From: Antedon mediterranea | Lineage: Eukaryota > Echinodermata > Crinoidea > Comatulida > Antedonidae | Assembly (NCBI RefSeq): GCF_964355755.1 | Contig: NC_092670.1 | Span: 38,551,795-38,615,794, forward strand | Length of the DNA: 64,000 bases | Reading direction: 5' to 3' | Part shown: one piece after another, positions 36,201 through 41,407 of the stretch | How the letters are laid out: each line of letters starts with the position of its first letter | Position numbering within the stretch: position 1 is the stretch's first letter | Made by a program: the position numbers and the translations under genes | Notes under the pieces: model-generated | Seen by the model: only the letters and a program-made list of their open reading frames with translations | Database searches by the model: none | Told to the model about the DNA's origin: nothing

Positions 36201-39177
36201 TACAGGAGTAAAGATACCCACTGTTACAGGTAATTTAAGGTTTATTACCATAATCAAAATACTATTAAAAAAACATTTTAAATGAAACAACATTTTACAG
36301 TATTGTTTCAATGTAAAAAAAAAATAAACATAGGAGAAAAATGTATCTATACAATTTAAATTTACATCATGCTTATATTTTAAACAGTATTTTTTCATTT
36401 GACAGGTTTCTGTTGGACACAGTGGTTCGACGATGAAAATGGTGGCAATGTTGATCCATCTGCTCAATATGAAATTGAGTCTATTGACGACATCTTTGCA
36501 CAATATCCAACATTAAGTTGTAAAAACCCTAAGGGAGTCCAATGTCAAACAAACAATGGTGCTTACGATCAGTCAGTCCAGTGTGATGTAGCATTTGGTT
36601 TAAGGTGTACCAATAGTGAAGGAAAGACTTGTGCAAATTACATGATCCGATTTGTTTGCCCAGAATTGTGCAGCCAAGGAGGAGTTACAGATTCAGGCTC
36701 TATGGGAGGACAAGGTGGAATAGATTCTGGTTCAACAACTGGAGGATCACACACCAGTGGAGGCATGAGTGGAACAGTTGTATCTGGTGGTACTGATGGT
36801 ACAGATTCAGGAGCATCAGGTGCTACTGGAGGATCACAAACCAGTGGAGGCATGAGTGGAACAATTGTATCTGGTGGTACTGATAGTACAGACTCTGGAG
36901 CATCAGGTGCTACTGGAGGATCACAAACCAGTGGAGGCATGAGTGGAACAGTTGTATCTGGTGGTACTGATGGTACAGACTCTGGAGCATCAGGTGCTAC
37001 TGGAGGATCACAAACCAGTGGAGGCATGAGTGGAACAGTTCTATCTGATGGTACAGATTCTGGAGCATCAGACACTACTGGAGGATCACAAACCAGTGGA
37101 GGCATGAGTGGAACAGTTGTATCTGGTGGTACTGATGGTACAGACTCTGGAGCATCAGGTGCTACAGGAGGATCACACACCAGTGGGGAAATGACTGGAA
37201 CAGTTGTATCTGATGGTACTGATAGTACAGATTCTGGAGCATCAGGTGTTACTGGTGGATCACAAACCAGTGGAGGCATGAGTGGAACAGTTGGTTCTGG
37301 TAGTACTGATGGTACAGACTCTGGAGCATCCGGTGCTACTGGTGGAATTAGTGGTCCTGATACATTGCCAACTGCAGGCACAGTTTTAGTAGCAGGTTAG
37401 TGAATTGCTCTTTCTCTTTTTATTGTGATTAATATTGTACTTGGTGAGGAACAATACATGATTGTATCCATTTGTTTTTTTTTAATACAGTTTCTTGTAC
37501 AACAAGTTTGTGTGATGCATTGAGTATGCCAGTCTTTGATATTACCCGTGACGTCGTAGATGTCTCTAAATACTACGTCATGTGTATGGCTGGCAATGCG
37601 TGCAATCCATTTTTCGCCTGCTCCGTCATTAGTGCCATGGTAACAGAATATGAACAAAAATCATCTAGATGTTTGAGTTGGAGAAAAGAAGTAGGATGCG
37701 GTAAGTAATTATTTATGTTTTATTGAAGTTTTATAATTATTCTATAATGGCGCTATTATAAGATATCTTGTACTTATTTTATCGTAATTGTTTGTAATTC
37801 TGGATCTTCGCCAGATGATTTTAGAGTAACCATTTTTTAAAATAATTTATCTTTAAGTTAATTAATTGGTACACTGTGTTTTCTAGATACATCTTGCTCC
37901 GCTGGTCTTGAATTCAAGGAATGTGGATGTGTCAACTCTGTGTGTAGTGTTAGTGACGTGTGTGAACCATGGCAGAGACGCTCCGGATGTGGGTGCGGCA
38001 AAGGATTCTATTTCAAAAACGGCGTTTGTGAATCTTGTGGTAAGCTCTATTTTACTCTTTTGCAGTAAACAATGCTGGGTTTTAAGTTCTACAGAAGTTA
38101 CAAAATTGTTGTCTTTGGAACCATCGCAACGTTTGAATAAAATAAAATCTTTTAAACCTAATTCTAAAAACATCTCATAGGTAGACCAACTACAATTGTC
38201 TGGACACCCAAGTCAAATAAAAATAAACAGCATGCAGTATCTTGTCTTTTGACAAACCGTATGTCATACTGTATAATATATCTCTCATCACAGTATACAA
38301 TATTGATATAGAATCCCCAAAACAATCCAGTGTATGCATTTGCAAATATATGTACCACATTGTGTAATCAAAACATCAGTATTAAAGTACACCCTCGAAG
38401 TATACTCAATGCATTATGCAAACATTCTCATGTTGTTATTTTTGTATTTCTTTTTCATTTTTCAGAACATTATGATGGTAGCTTGGATGTTGTACCAGCA
38501 TCAACCGCAGGTTAGTTTTTCTAATTGTGTTTTTATATTAAGCTGGTACTAGATTCTTTCTAGTACATCATCCACTAGTATATCATTAAATTGTACATGA
38601 TGCAATAGTGCATGATGCAATAGTACATCATGCAATAGTACATAATCCAATAGTACATCATGTTATATTACATCATCCAATAGTGCATCATTTAATAGTA
38701 CATCATTCAATAGTACATCATTTAATAGTAATGTGTAATTCCTTCATCTTCCTTAACATCTTTACCAAGGATATTCAATTATTACACTTGGAAACAAACT
38801 TCAATGGTGTAATTTAATCTTTGTTAAATGTAGGCCTACGTTTAACAGATATTTGAATCTTTTTTACAGGAAATTGTCGCCACCGTCGAGTTGAGAAAGT
38901 ACACAACGTACAGTTCGATGATGGATCAGTGTGCAATGCAACATTTGCTGTTGATGAATGCAGCGGTAAATGCGCGTCACGATCAGCAACAAATGGAATG
39001 GTCGAAAACATGATGGCTTCACGTTCGCAAACATGCGGATGTTGTAGACCTTTTGAACCCGTTGGAAAAATGATTCCTGTTCAATGCGACGCTAGTGGTG
39101 CCATCAAGGAAATCAATGTAGAAGTGTTCGATAGTTGTGTTTGTGAACAAAACCGGGATTGTACATTTCAAGATTAA
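6148..39177 (+). CDS. Gene 1: large secreted gel-forming mucin-like protein (VWD/C8/TIL, 16 CysD modules, cystine knot), spliced, complete
   Basis: This is a spliced gene with 37 predicted exons totalling 17,979 nt, or 5,992 codons plus stop. Every junction is GT...AG and all phases are consistent from ATG to TAA, which is strong internal support. Domain order with approximate residues: signal peptide 1-22, acidic linker to 52, TIL/E to 146, VWD 147-303, C8 304-415, TIL 416-494, TIL'/E to 606, VWD 607-771, C8 772-867, TIL 868-931, aromatic linker to 959, 16 CysD modules with tandem repeats 960-5754, C8-like 5755-5824, TIL-like to 5875, linker to 5890, cystine knot 5891-5992. Families of this kind (MUC2, MUC5, VWF) are secreted and polymerise by disulfide bonds through D assemblies and the C-terminal knot; that function is inferred here. 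Gene 1 lacks the VWD and C8 of D1 and the VWD of D4, both present in gene 2. The tentative exons are 8049-8112 and 19962-20045. Confidence 0.85.
7672..7969. mobile_element. Two adjacent MITE-B copies (CGTTGCGTC terminal repeats)
   Basis: The left copy (about 7672-7804) starts near 'CTTTGTTCACATGAACACTAG' and ends at 'GCGTTGCGTCTTAGTGGAAC'. The right copy (about 7809-7969) starts 'TTGGTTCCCAATTGGACGCA' and ends 'CGCTGCGTTCCTATAGTGG'. The ends are inverted copies of one another and match the element at 55224-55342. No coding capacity is present. Confidence 0.65.
8049..8112 (+). CDS. Gene 1 exon 2 (tentative): short acidic linker
   Basis: The exon is inferred. Exon 1 ends in phase 0 but the TIL exon at 9440 needs one carried base, so at least one exon must lie between them. 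This 64-nt segment follows a good acceptor (pyrimidine tract, then CACAG), stays open, and gives KETDADKDSEDVF... with 21 codons plus one base, exactly the phase required. The donor (GTTCGT) is weak. Gene 2 likewise has short linker exons after its signal peptide. Without transcript data another small exon in 6238-9439 remains possible. Confidence 0.45.
9238..9388. mobile_element. MITE-A copy in the intron before the first TIL exon
   Basis: Starts AAGCTCTGTCCACTAC and ends GATAGGTAGACAGAGCTT, with the characteristic interior (GTGCCCATATATGGACATGATGATGTCAT and an inverted counterpart). It lies about 50 bp upstream of the exon acceptor. A further copy lacking its left terminal repeat lies at 7198-7320. 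Confidence 0.85.
9440..10821 (+). CDS. Gene 1 exons 3-4 (9440-9677, 10775-10821): TIL/E module
   Basis: Exon 3 (238 nt) encodes a trypsin-inhibitor-like Cys-rich fold: IECPSDMEFIECGGPC, CxxTC, CIGYCKCKDG, GNRCIPLGECRCEYDG, ending ...DVINVDCNN. Exon 4 (47 nt) completes it with CTCNGDQWECTENKCG, the E-type tail found after TIL domains in VWF and mucins. The codon split across the junction (TG|T) restores a Cys. In gene 2 the matching exons (48085-48316, 48811-48860) follow VWD1-C8, so this is the residue of the D1 assembly. Confidence 0.85.
10270..10480. repeat. Short tandem duplication in intron (about 55 bp, 2 copies)
   Basis: Two copies of a GC-richer unit read 'GAGGAAGCAGYG...GTGCAGYCTACCGCCAGCAG' and then 'CCTGCTG...GATG'. 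They lie in a part of the intron that is also rich in GGCCTAGCCTAGGC motifs. The region is much more GC-rich than its surroundings and may be a young insertion. No function is evident. Confidence 0.5.
10995..11954 (+). CDS. Gene 1 exons 5-6 (10995-11320, 11810-11954): VWD domain of D2
   Basis: Exon 5 (326 nt) opens ATCWTAGLGSFKTFDNKYYE, matching the VWD start (GDPHxxTFDG in the family) in a diverged form: the usual GDPHY reads GLGSF. EGNCEHYLAKNC and the ending IFIEKPVYHTTK follow. Exon 6 (145 nt) carries VTLDIGIEILFDEQTRV and CGLCGTFNNNIDDEF, the CGLC motif and acidic Asn-rich loop of VWD. CGLC motifs in D assemblies are linked with disulfide exchange during polymer assembly in VWF and mucins. 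Exon lengths match gene 2 exons 10-11 (314 and 145 nt). Confidence 0.9.
11455..11681. mobile_element. MITE-A copy with an internal insertion
   Basis: Ends ACTCTGTCTGCACTATC and GATAGTGTAGACAGAGCTTT. The middle holds an extra block of about 75 bp with (ATCA)n and TTTATATAGCGCCATTCC, a motif seen again at 20150-20165 and so perhaps a fragment of another dispersed repeat. Confidence 0.75.
11988..12245. mobile_element. MITE-A inserted inside MITE-B
   Basis: A MITE-A copy (12062-12213, TCTGTCTACACTATCAAAC ... GATAGTGAAGACAGAGCTTT) interrupts a second element whose left part reads 'AGACGCAATGCAAGAATG' and whose right end reads 'CCTTGCGTTGCGTCCTAGG'. The flanking parts look like the two halves of a MITE-B copy. 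The nesting gives a relative age: MITE-A moved after MITE-B here. Confidence 0.6.
12391..14237 (+). CDS. Gene 1 exons 7-8 (12391-12558, 14070-14237): C8 domain
   Basis: Two 168-nt exons in phase 1-1. The first ends ...DDLCADLVHSLGPFSA, the second runs CHSKVNPDPYYAACQSDVC, then CSCAEGANCHCNIYSQYAADC and VSWRPTTKGC. The spacing of the Cys residues and the PYYxxC...C.C....C.C...YA..C order is typical of C8. The split of C8 over two exons of identical length recurs in gene 2 (50130-50297 and 51530-51697). The intron between holds MITE-A, a 15-bp minisatellite and inverted-repeat element T. Confidence 0.88.
12957..13102. mobile_element. MITE-A copy
   Basis: Starts CTGTCAACACTATCAAAC and ends TTTGATAGTGTAGACAGACC. 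Interior motifs GTGATGTGCCC and GGGGACATCACAC match the other copies in inverted order. Confidence 0.8.
13246..13320. repeat. 15-bp minisatellite, 5 copies (AAGCCTTAAGRAGGT)
   Basis: Five contiguous 15-bp units (13246, 13261, 13276, 13291, 13306), differing at one or two positions. The last unit has CCTAAAGG in place of CCTTAAGG. It lies within the C8 intron of gene 1. Confidence 0.92.
13740..14025. mobile_element. Inverted-repeat element T (copy 2)
   Basis: Shares with 55716-56050 the blocks 'TGTGACATAATAGTTATTC', 'CCGACCAAAAACTGTATTG' and the right end 'GGAGGACAATACATCTTTA'. The right end stops 45 bp before the acceptor of exon 8 (14070), so part of this intron's pyrimidine-poor flank is element-derived. 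The left end is degraded. Confidence 0.6.
14650..14791. mobile_element. MITE-A copy
   Basis: Starts at CTAAAGCACTGTCTACAC and ends AGTGTAAACAGAGCTTTA. TA flanks both ends of the AAGC...GCTT element, consistent with a TA target duplication as in Tc1/mariner-type elements. It lies 80 bp before the TIL exon at 14871. Confidence 0.85.
14871..16314 (+). CDS. Gene 1 exons 9-11 (14871-15108, 15524-15811, 16268-16314): TIL, then TIL'/E
   Basis: Exon 9 (238 nt): LVCPVGTQYSECHNTC, SSCGAQLSEVKCHDTC, CSCPPGMVFD, IPEDSCECQ. Exon 10 (288 nt): SCEKGSWNCISTGCYC then DCKLPNECQKTC, CFPGCQCSSGYVLDE, LPSDCSCYHGG. Exon 11 (47 nt): CSCSGGEWTCNTDKCQ. The order is TIL, E-like tail, second TIL, E-like tail, equal to the D2 TIL plus D' region of VWF-type proteins. 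Split TG|T codons join the exons and restore Cys. The matching gene 2 exons are 52053-52293, 53091-53372 and 54869-54918. Confidence 0.87.
15929..16082. mobile_element. MITE-A copy
   Basis: Starts TAACGCTCTGTCTACACTATC and ends ATAGTGTAGACAGAGCTTTA. It lies in the intron between gene 1 exons 10 and 11. Confidence 0.87.
16668..17823 (+). CDS. Gene 1 exons 12-14 (16668-16871, 17197-17381, 17719-17823): VWD domain of D3
   Basis: Exon 12: SCMAWGESHFTSFDGQMFDF and SGNCQYDLVSV, the VWD opening with GESHF in place of GDPHY. Exon 13: LVQGAPVVAPRGAGLSLRER, then IVDSCLGYTILWNRGTWLQV. Exon 14: VNGLCGNFDGNKTNDFQSRD and DFGNSWK. The CxxC motif is NGLC, so the first Cys is absent; gene 2 shows the same loss (GGLC) at the matching place. 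Exon lengths 204/185/105 match gene 2 198/185/108. Confidence 0.9.
17455..17650 (-). mobile_element. tRNA-like SINE copy (minus orientation) with a terminal hairpin
   Basis: Read on the minus strand, this matches 56400-56650: a segment with a B-box-like GGGTTC.AGTCCTG, then the sequence around TTTGTCTTTAGACAAATTACAAC. On the + strand the end forms a near-perfect inverted repeat: ACCCAAGGACCCTTGGATTG (17584 onward) pairs with CCAATCCAAGGGTCCTGGGT, with a 14-nt loop. It lies in the intron between the two last VWD exons. Confidence 0.6.
18035..19186 (+). CDS. Gene 1 exons 15-16 (18035-18323, 18995-19186): C8 and TIL of D3
   Basis: Exon 15 (289 nt) is a whole C8 domain: HRTCPDTSPIVVEPC, WAQKKCSVITGSKFRACHGL, PFYDKCVSDTCACDFGADCE, CMCTAIAAYAQECNEHGV, VSWRTDNLC. 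Exon 16 (192 nt) is TIL-like: MQCASAGAISGPECLQYSPC, VCGGTCIEGCCPKN, YNGVCIEPDDECPSCG. Exon 16 lacks the long Cys-rich tail of the other TIL exons. Both exons end in phase 1. Gene 2 has the same pair at 57255-57540 and in the first part of 57699-58562. Confidence 0.88.
18353..18589. mobile_element. MITE-A copy with internal duplication
   Basis: Starts CTAAAGCTCTGTCTACACTA and ends GATAATGTATACAGAGCTTTA. The block 'GACTAGTTT.ACAAAAA.GTGTGCCCAAATATGGTA' occurs twice inside, making this copy about 80 bp longer than usual. Confidence 0.8.
18818..18945. mobile_element. MITE-A copy, right end degraded
   Basis: Starts TTAAGCTCTGTCTACACTA and has GTGATGTGCCCAAATATGG and the matching GGGCGCATCACATTTTTT. 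The right terminal repeat is missing beyond about 18935. It ends some 50 bp before the TIL exon at 18995. Confidence 0.7.
19377..19870. repeat. 41-bp minisatellite, 12 copies
   Basis: Twelve contiguous 41-bp units with starts at 19381, 19422, 19463 and so on to 19832. The unit contains ACCCTGCCCATGACAGGAGT and AAACGGTGCTATGTCAGAC. Units are nearly identical (a few single-base changes such as CATCCTG and TACCC), so the array is young and probably length-variable between individuals. It sits in the intron just before the aromatic linker exon. Confidence 0.95.
19962..20045 (+). CDS. Gene 1 exon 17 (tentative): short aromatic-rich linker
   Basis: An 84-nt segment with a good acceptor (TTTTTGTAG) and donor (GTAAGT), phase 1-1. 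It encodes about 28 residues that include GITYSYRYYQFFWTI and ITWTYLGN, so over a third are Tyr, Phe or Trp. It has no Cys and no recognised domain. Because it is symmetrical in phase, skipping it leaves the frame intact. It is a candidate cassette exon, or a spurious one if transcripts do not support it. Confidence 0.55.
20315..23077 (+). CDS. Gene 1 exon 18: CysD 1 followed by an acidic 50-residue tandem repeat
   Basis: A 2,763-nt exon in phase 1-1. The first 90 or so codons are a CysD (WxxW) module: YCWTRWFDDENGGNVSPS, YPSLSCRN, QCDPSYGLRCTN, CYNYKIRFICSDLC. A Gly/Thr/Ser-rich segment follows, then two 18-residue units (GETPASGGMGAGTSGTAA) and 14 units of a 50-residue repeat with GETPTSGGMGAEIVSGQDGK, DTEPKDSGEDEEPSGEVDTD and APDSGTDGAA. 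The 150-bp unit is organised into two 906-bp blocks of six units (21181-22086 and 22087-22992). The repeats are strongly acidic (Asp/Glu) with Ser and Thr, unlike the repeats in the other CysD exons. A calcium- or water-binding gel segment is possible but is inference. Confidence 0.9.
20697..23022 (+). repeat. 150-bp coding tandem repeat with 906-bp higher-order structure
   Basis: The start GGTGAAACACC recurs every 150 bp (e.g. 21181, 21331, 21481), with two 156-bp units carrying an extra Glu-Pro (EPEP). Marker variants repeat in order: ASGGTG, TSGGMG, EPEP, DKEP, VGTD, with period six units. That is why units 3-8 and 9-14 form two copies of a 906-bp block. All unit lengths are multiples of three, so reading frames on both strands stay open. 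Confidence 0.93.
23261..24870 (+). CDS. Gene 1 exons 19-20 (23261-23755, 23917-24870): CysD 2 and CysD 3
   Basis: Exon 19 (495 nt): YCWTQWFDDENGGEVSPSAQ, YPTQSCRYPTGINCQ, QCDARFGLKCVN, CLNYKIRLVCAELC, then a short Ser/Gly/Thr linker without tandem repeats. Exon 20 (954 nt): YCWTQWFDDENGGNVSPFNK, YPTLSCKNPKGIQCHAPSGK, QCDTVFGLRCTN, CINYRIRLICPELC, followed by Gly/Ser/Thr-rich repeats of 25-29 residues built on SGGMSGTVVSGG and DGTDSGASGATGGSQT. Both are phase 1-1. The pair recurs 1,882 bp downstream. Confidence 0.92.
25143..27073 (+). CDS. Gene 1 exons 21-22 (25143-25637, 25799-27073): CysD 4 and CysD 5, duplicate of the previous pair
   Basis: Exon 21 has the same length as exon 19 (495 nt) and differs by a handful of bases. 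The intron (161 bp) is the same length as that at 23756-23916 and nearly identical. Exon 22 repeats exon 20 but carries more Gly/Ser/Thr repeat units (1,275 against 954 nt). All exon starts are shifted by exactly 1,882 bp. Both CysD modules keep the eight Cys and the CWTQW motif. Confidence 0.92.
27247..36229 (+). CDS. Gene 1 exons 23-32: tandem array of ten CysD + 29-residue repeat exons (CysD 6-15)
   Basis: Exons: 27247-27996, 28173-28835, 29010-29846, 30022-30510, 30685-31521, 31696-32706, 32882-33370, 33545-34381, 34556-35392, 35567-36229. Each starts FCWTQWFDDENGGNVDPS (GDNVDPS in the fifth and eighth), has eight Cys including YPTLSCKNPKGVQCQ, QCDVAFGLRCTN, CANYMIRFVCPELC, and continues into one to seven copies of an 87-bp repeat (TDGTDSGASGATGGSQ, TSGGMSGTVVSGG). 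Each ends with GVKIPTVTG. All are phase 1-1, so any number can be gained, lost or skipped in frame. Introns are 174-176 bp and nearly identical. CysD modules in vertebrate mucins mediate non-covalent cross-linking of the gel; the WxxW motif is a possible C-mannosylation site. Confidence 0.93.
29847..35566 (+). repeat. 2,860-bp segmental duplication within the CysD array
   Basis: Exon starts 30022, 30685 and 31696 recur as 32882, 33545 and 34556, each shifted by exactly 2,860 bp, and exon ends 30510 and 31521 shift likewise. Diagnostic variants travel with the block: the GDN variant CysD, the 489-nt short exon, the 175-bp intron with CTTATTATTT. The last exon of the second block is 174 bp (two 87-bp units) shorter, which shows later repeat loss or gain. 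Confidence 0.93.
36406..37395 (+). CDS. Gene 1 exon 33: last CysD (CysD 16) with diverged repeat tail
   Basis: A 990-nt exon with the same CysD opening as the array (FCWTQWFDDENGGNVDPS) and eight 25-29-residue repeats. The distal repeats are more diverged (VLSDGTDSGASDTTGGSQ, SGEMTGTVVSDG, SGTVGSGSTDG). It ends GISGPDTLPTAGTVLVAG in place of GVKIPTVTG, marking the end of the homogenised array. Confidence 0.92.
37491..38510 (+). CDS. Gene 1 exons 34-36 (37491-37700, 37887-38039, 38466-38510): C8-like, TIL-like and linker
   Basis: Exon 34 (210 nt): SCTTSLCDALSMPVFD, SKYYVMCMAGNACNPFFACS, RCLSWRKEVGCG, the second half of a C8 domain. Exon 35 (153 nt): SCSAGLEFKECGCVN, CSVSDVCEPWQRRSGCGCG, GFYFKNGVCESCG, a compact TIL-like unit. 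Exon 36 (45 nt): EHYDGSLDVVPASTAG, an acidic linker. All are phase 1-1. In VWF-type proteins a VWD domain precedes C8-TIL; here the C8 follows the CysD array directly, so the D4 VWD is missing. Confidence 0.8.
38592..38735. repeat. 15-bp minisatellite, about 9 copies (AATAGTACATCATGC)
   Basis: Imperfect 15-bp units containing CAATAGTRCATSATG run through the intron before the terminal exon. Units differ by single substitutions (CATAATCC, CATCATTT). No function is evident. Confidence 0.88.
38870..39177 (+). CDS. Gene 1 exon 37: C-terminal cystine knot (CTCK) and stop
   Basis: The exon encodes 102 residues with 11 Cys, starting GNCRHRRVEKVHNVQFDDG. It shows the cystine-knot ring CSGKC (C-x-G-x-C), the triple CGCC, VQCDASG and the final CVCEQNRDC. 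The stop TAA follows QD. In VWF and gel-forming mucins this domain forms intermolecular disulfides that dimerise the protein in the ER. It is about the usual size for CTCK (roughly 90-100 residues). Confidence 0.9.
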
Positions 39178-41332
39178 AAACTCGGAAATAATTAATCAAC
39201 TTCAGCAATTATTTTAGATAGAAACCATAGATTCCCGAAGGGATCTGAATTCGGCAATGTTTTGTAATTTTATTTTTAAATGTGCTATAGTTACAAAAAT
39301 TGTCTGTTATGTTTGTTTTGTTAGCAGGATGCTGTGTATATATCATTTTAAATGATTTATGATGAAGAAATAATTTGTTACATAAAAACACTGCTCTGTT
39401 ATTTATCATTTTTTTCCTATTTCGCCATCATAGGGCGTACATTAAAGTTAACTGATATTGAGAAAGTGAACCCAAAGTTTAACAACCAAAACGAAAGTTT
39501 GGCTATTATTTATTGAGGCTGTACACGATTGAGACAATGTCTAACGTTATGATTATGTGAACATAGGCATACTAGTTATTAAGCACGCTGTTTTTGCTGT
39601 TAAATATTGCTTGATTACTGACGTTTCTAAAATGTTTGTCTCCTCTGTTAAAACATAGGTTCAATTAAAGATAATGTGTGTTGATTTACTAAAAAAAAAG
39701 TCCAATAATAATTGTGTGTTTTATTAAGTTAAAATAAATGTGGAACCTTTTTAAAAACTGTTTTGTTTTTTAATTGTTGTTTTCTTAATTTCATTACATT
39801 TATTTAAAAAAACAAGGTCATGGATAATAGATTTATCAGATTCAGAAGTTGAACTGAACTTGTTCGTATTCACAATGTTTAATATACTGTTTGTGGTTGA
39901 TAGAACTTTCAGTTATATTGAGCTTATAAGAGCTAGAATAGTGTGTGGGTTGGGTCTCTGATATTATCACCGGCTCTTAAACCTAATTAATTGCGGTTTA
40001 TGTTTACTTTCCGTGTTTAGATTGTTGACTTGGTTACAGGCGATAAGCTTGTTGTTTTGCAATTGCGCATATTTGGTTTCTTTGATTCCAAAAGTTTCAA
40101 AGAACACAGCTTATAAATGTCAACCAAACATCATTATCGAATGTTAACTTTTTAGAAATTAATTACATTTTGTGATATTAGTAGGCATATTATATGTCAT
40201 AATGTAACAATGTTTTTAACACCAAGATCGGCGAATTTCAGCAAGGTTTCTGATACTTTTAGAGAAATCTTTTTAGTTAAATTGTGAATTCATCATTTTA
40301 TTTCATTATTTATTCGGTCTATTTCTATATAGACAAGAGACTAAGTGAACTTAATCACTGTAGCTGAGCCGGTTGACCAAACCCCAAAGTCAGTTTACAC
40401 ATAAAAGACACTAAATACAGTTAAAGCGAATTATATATCGTAATGTAACAATTTTTTAACACCAAGATCGGCGAATTTCAGCAAGGTTTCTGTTAAATCC
40501 GTTTTAGTCAAATTATGAATTCATTATTTCATTTTATTGTTTATTCGGTCTATTTCAATATATAAATAACAAAAAAAAAATGAAATTGGGGAGACCAGGT
40601 TCAACCTAAGTGAACCTAATCACTGTAGCTAAATACAGTTAAAGCGAATCAAAATGAATGTGAACTTTTCTAATAAAGGATGATGGCTTTATAGAACTGC
40701 AGCATCTGTCAATAAGTATCAAATCTTAAAGAAAGTGGTATTTTACTTATTAATATATTTTAAACCCTTTATATTGCAGTTGATTTTCATAGTTTCCAGA
40801 ACAAAAAATTGTGTGTAAGATTTTTCTAAATGTTTGGGGTTAGCAAATCAGAAAAAGTCTACACTTTACTTCTGACGTAATTTTAATATTCTTCTAAACT
40901 ACTCATTAATGTTAAATAACAAAATAATACAGCAGCAGGCATACAATAGAGTTTTTCTAGAAAGCTTCGCATTTCTACATTTTTGCTTTAAAAATTCTTC
41001 TGCTATCTAGAAGTGTTGCTTTTTCAGAAATGTTTCTCTGGGCCTTAATACTATGGAAGCTTGTGATATTTTAACATGGAAACGTCTGATATTGGGTCGA
41101 TACGTTGAGTTGTTCAGGTTAGGCATGTACCTCTAGTCTGTCATTATCTCACATCAAACAAACCAATGTCTGTATGAACAAGATAATCGTAATCTTTTCT
41201 GATTTATGGGGAGGATATGTAGTTGACCCTTGTATTACCCGTCGTATACACTAAAAGGTGTCATCCCGATTTTCCACATTGTAAAACTAGACGAGAGACA
41301 GGAACGTACTCAGTTTTGCGTGATATACAGTG
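39178..41332. other. Gene 1 3' UTR and intergenic region upstream of gene 2
   Basis: No coding sequence is visible. A block of roughly 180-220 bp occurs twice (about 40188-40370 and 40430-40650), sharing 'AACACCAAGATCGGCGAATT', 'TCAGCAAGGTTTCTG', 'TTATTCGGTCTATTTC' and 'CACTGTAGCT'. Its position 0.8-1.2 kb upstream of gene 2 means a regulatory role is possible but not shown. Confidence 0.6.
39733..39738 (+). terminator. Candidate polyadenylation signal of gene 1
   Basis: AATAAA lies 556 bp after the stop, followed about 20 bp later by a T-rich stretch (GTTTTGTTTTTTAATTG). An alternative ATTAAA lies at 39664-39669. The site is chosen by motif only. Confidence 0.45.
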
Positions 41333-41340
41333 TATATATG
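41333..41340 (+). promoter_or_regulatory. Candidate TATA box of gene 2
   Basis: TATATATG lies 75 bp upstream of the ATG at 41408, close to the 62-bp spacing in gene 1. The motif is weaker than that of gene 1 and the region is AT-rich, so this is only a candidate. Confidence 0.4.
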
Positions 41341-41407
41341 AGTACTTGTACAAAGTGGAAAACTTGTGAAAGAGAAGATCCGGTGTTGAGCTTAGGGTTC
41401 TAGAACC

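Noticed and set aside
27247-36229. Each CysD exon as a separate small gene starting at its own ATG
   Set aside because: Some open frames begin with an intron-encoded Met and end just after the donor. Conserved CAG|G acceptors and G|GTAA donors in phase 1-1 on every exon show that these are internal exons of one transcript.
24185-37381. Repeated minus-strand open frames (Pro/Val-rich, up to about 340 codons) opposite each CysD repeat exon
   Set aside because: These are mirror images of the Gly/Ser/Thr repeat. They end at exon edges with no independent signals.
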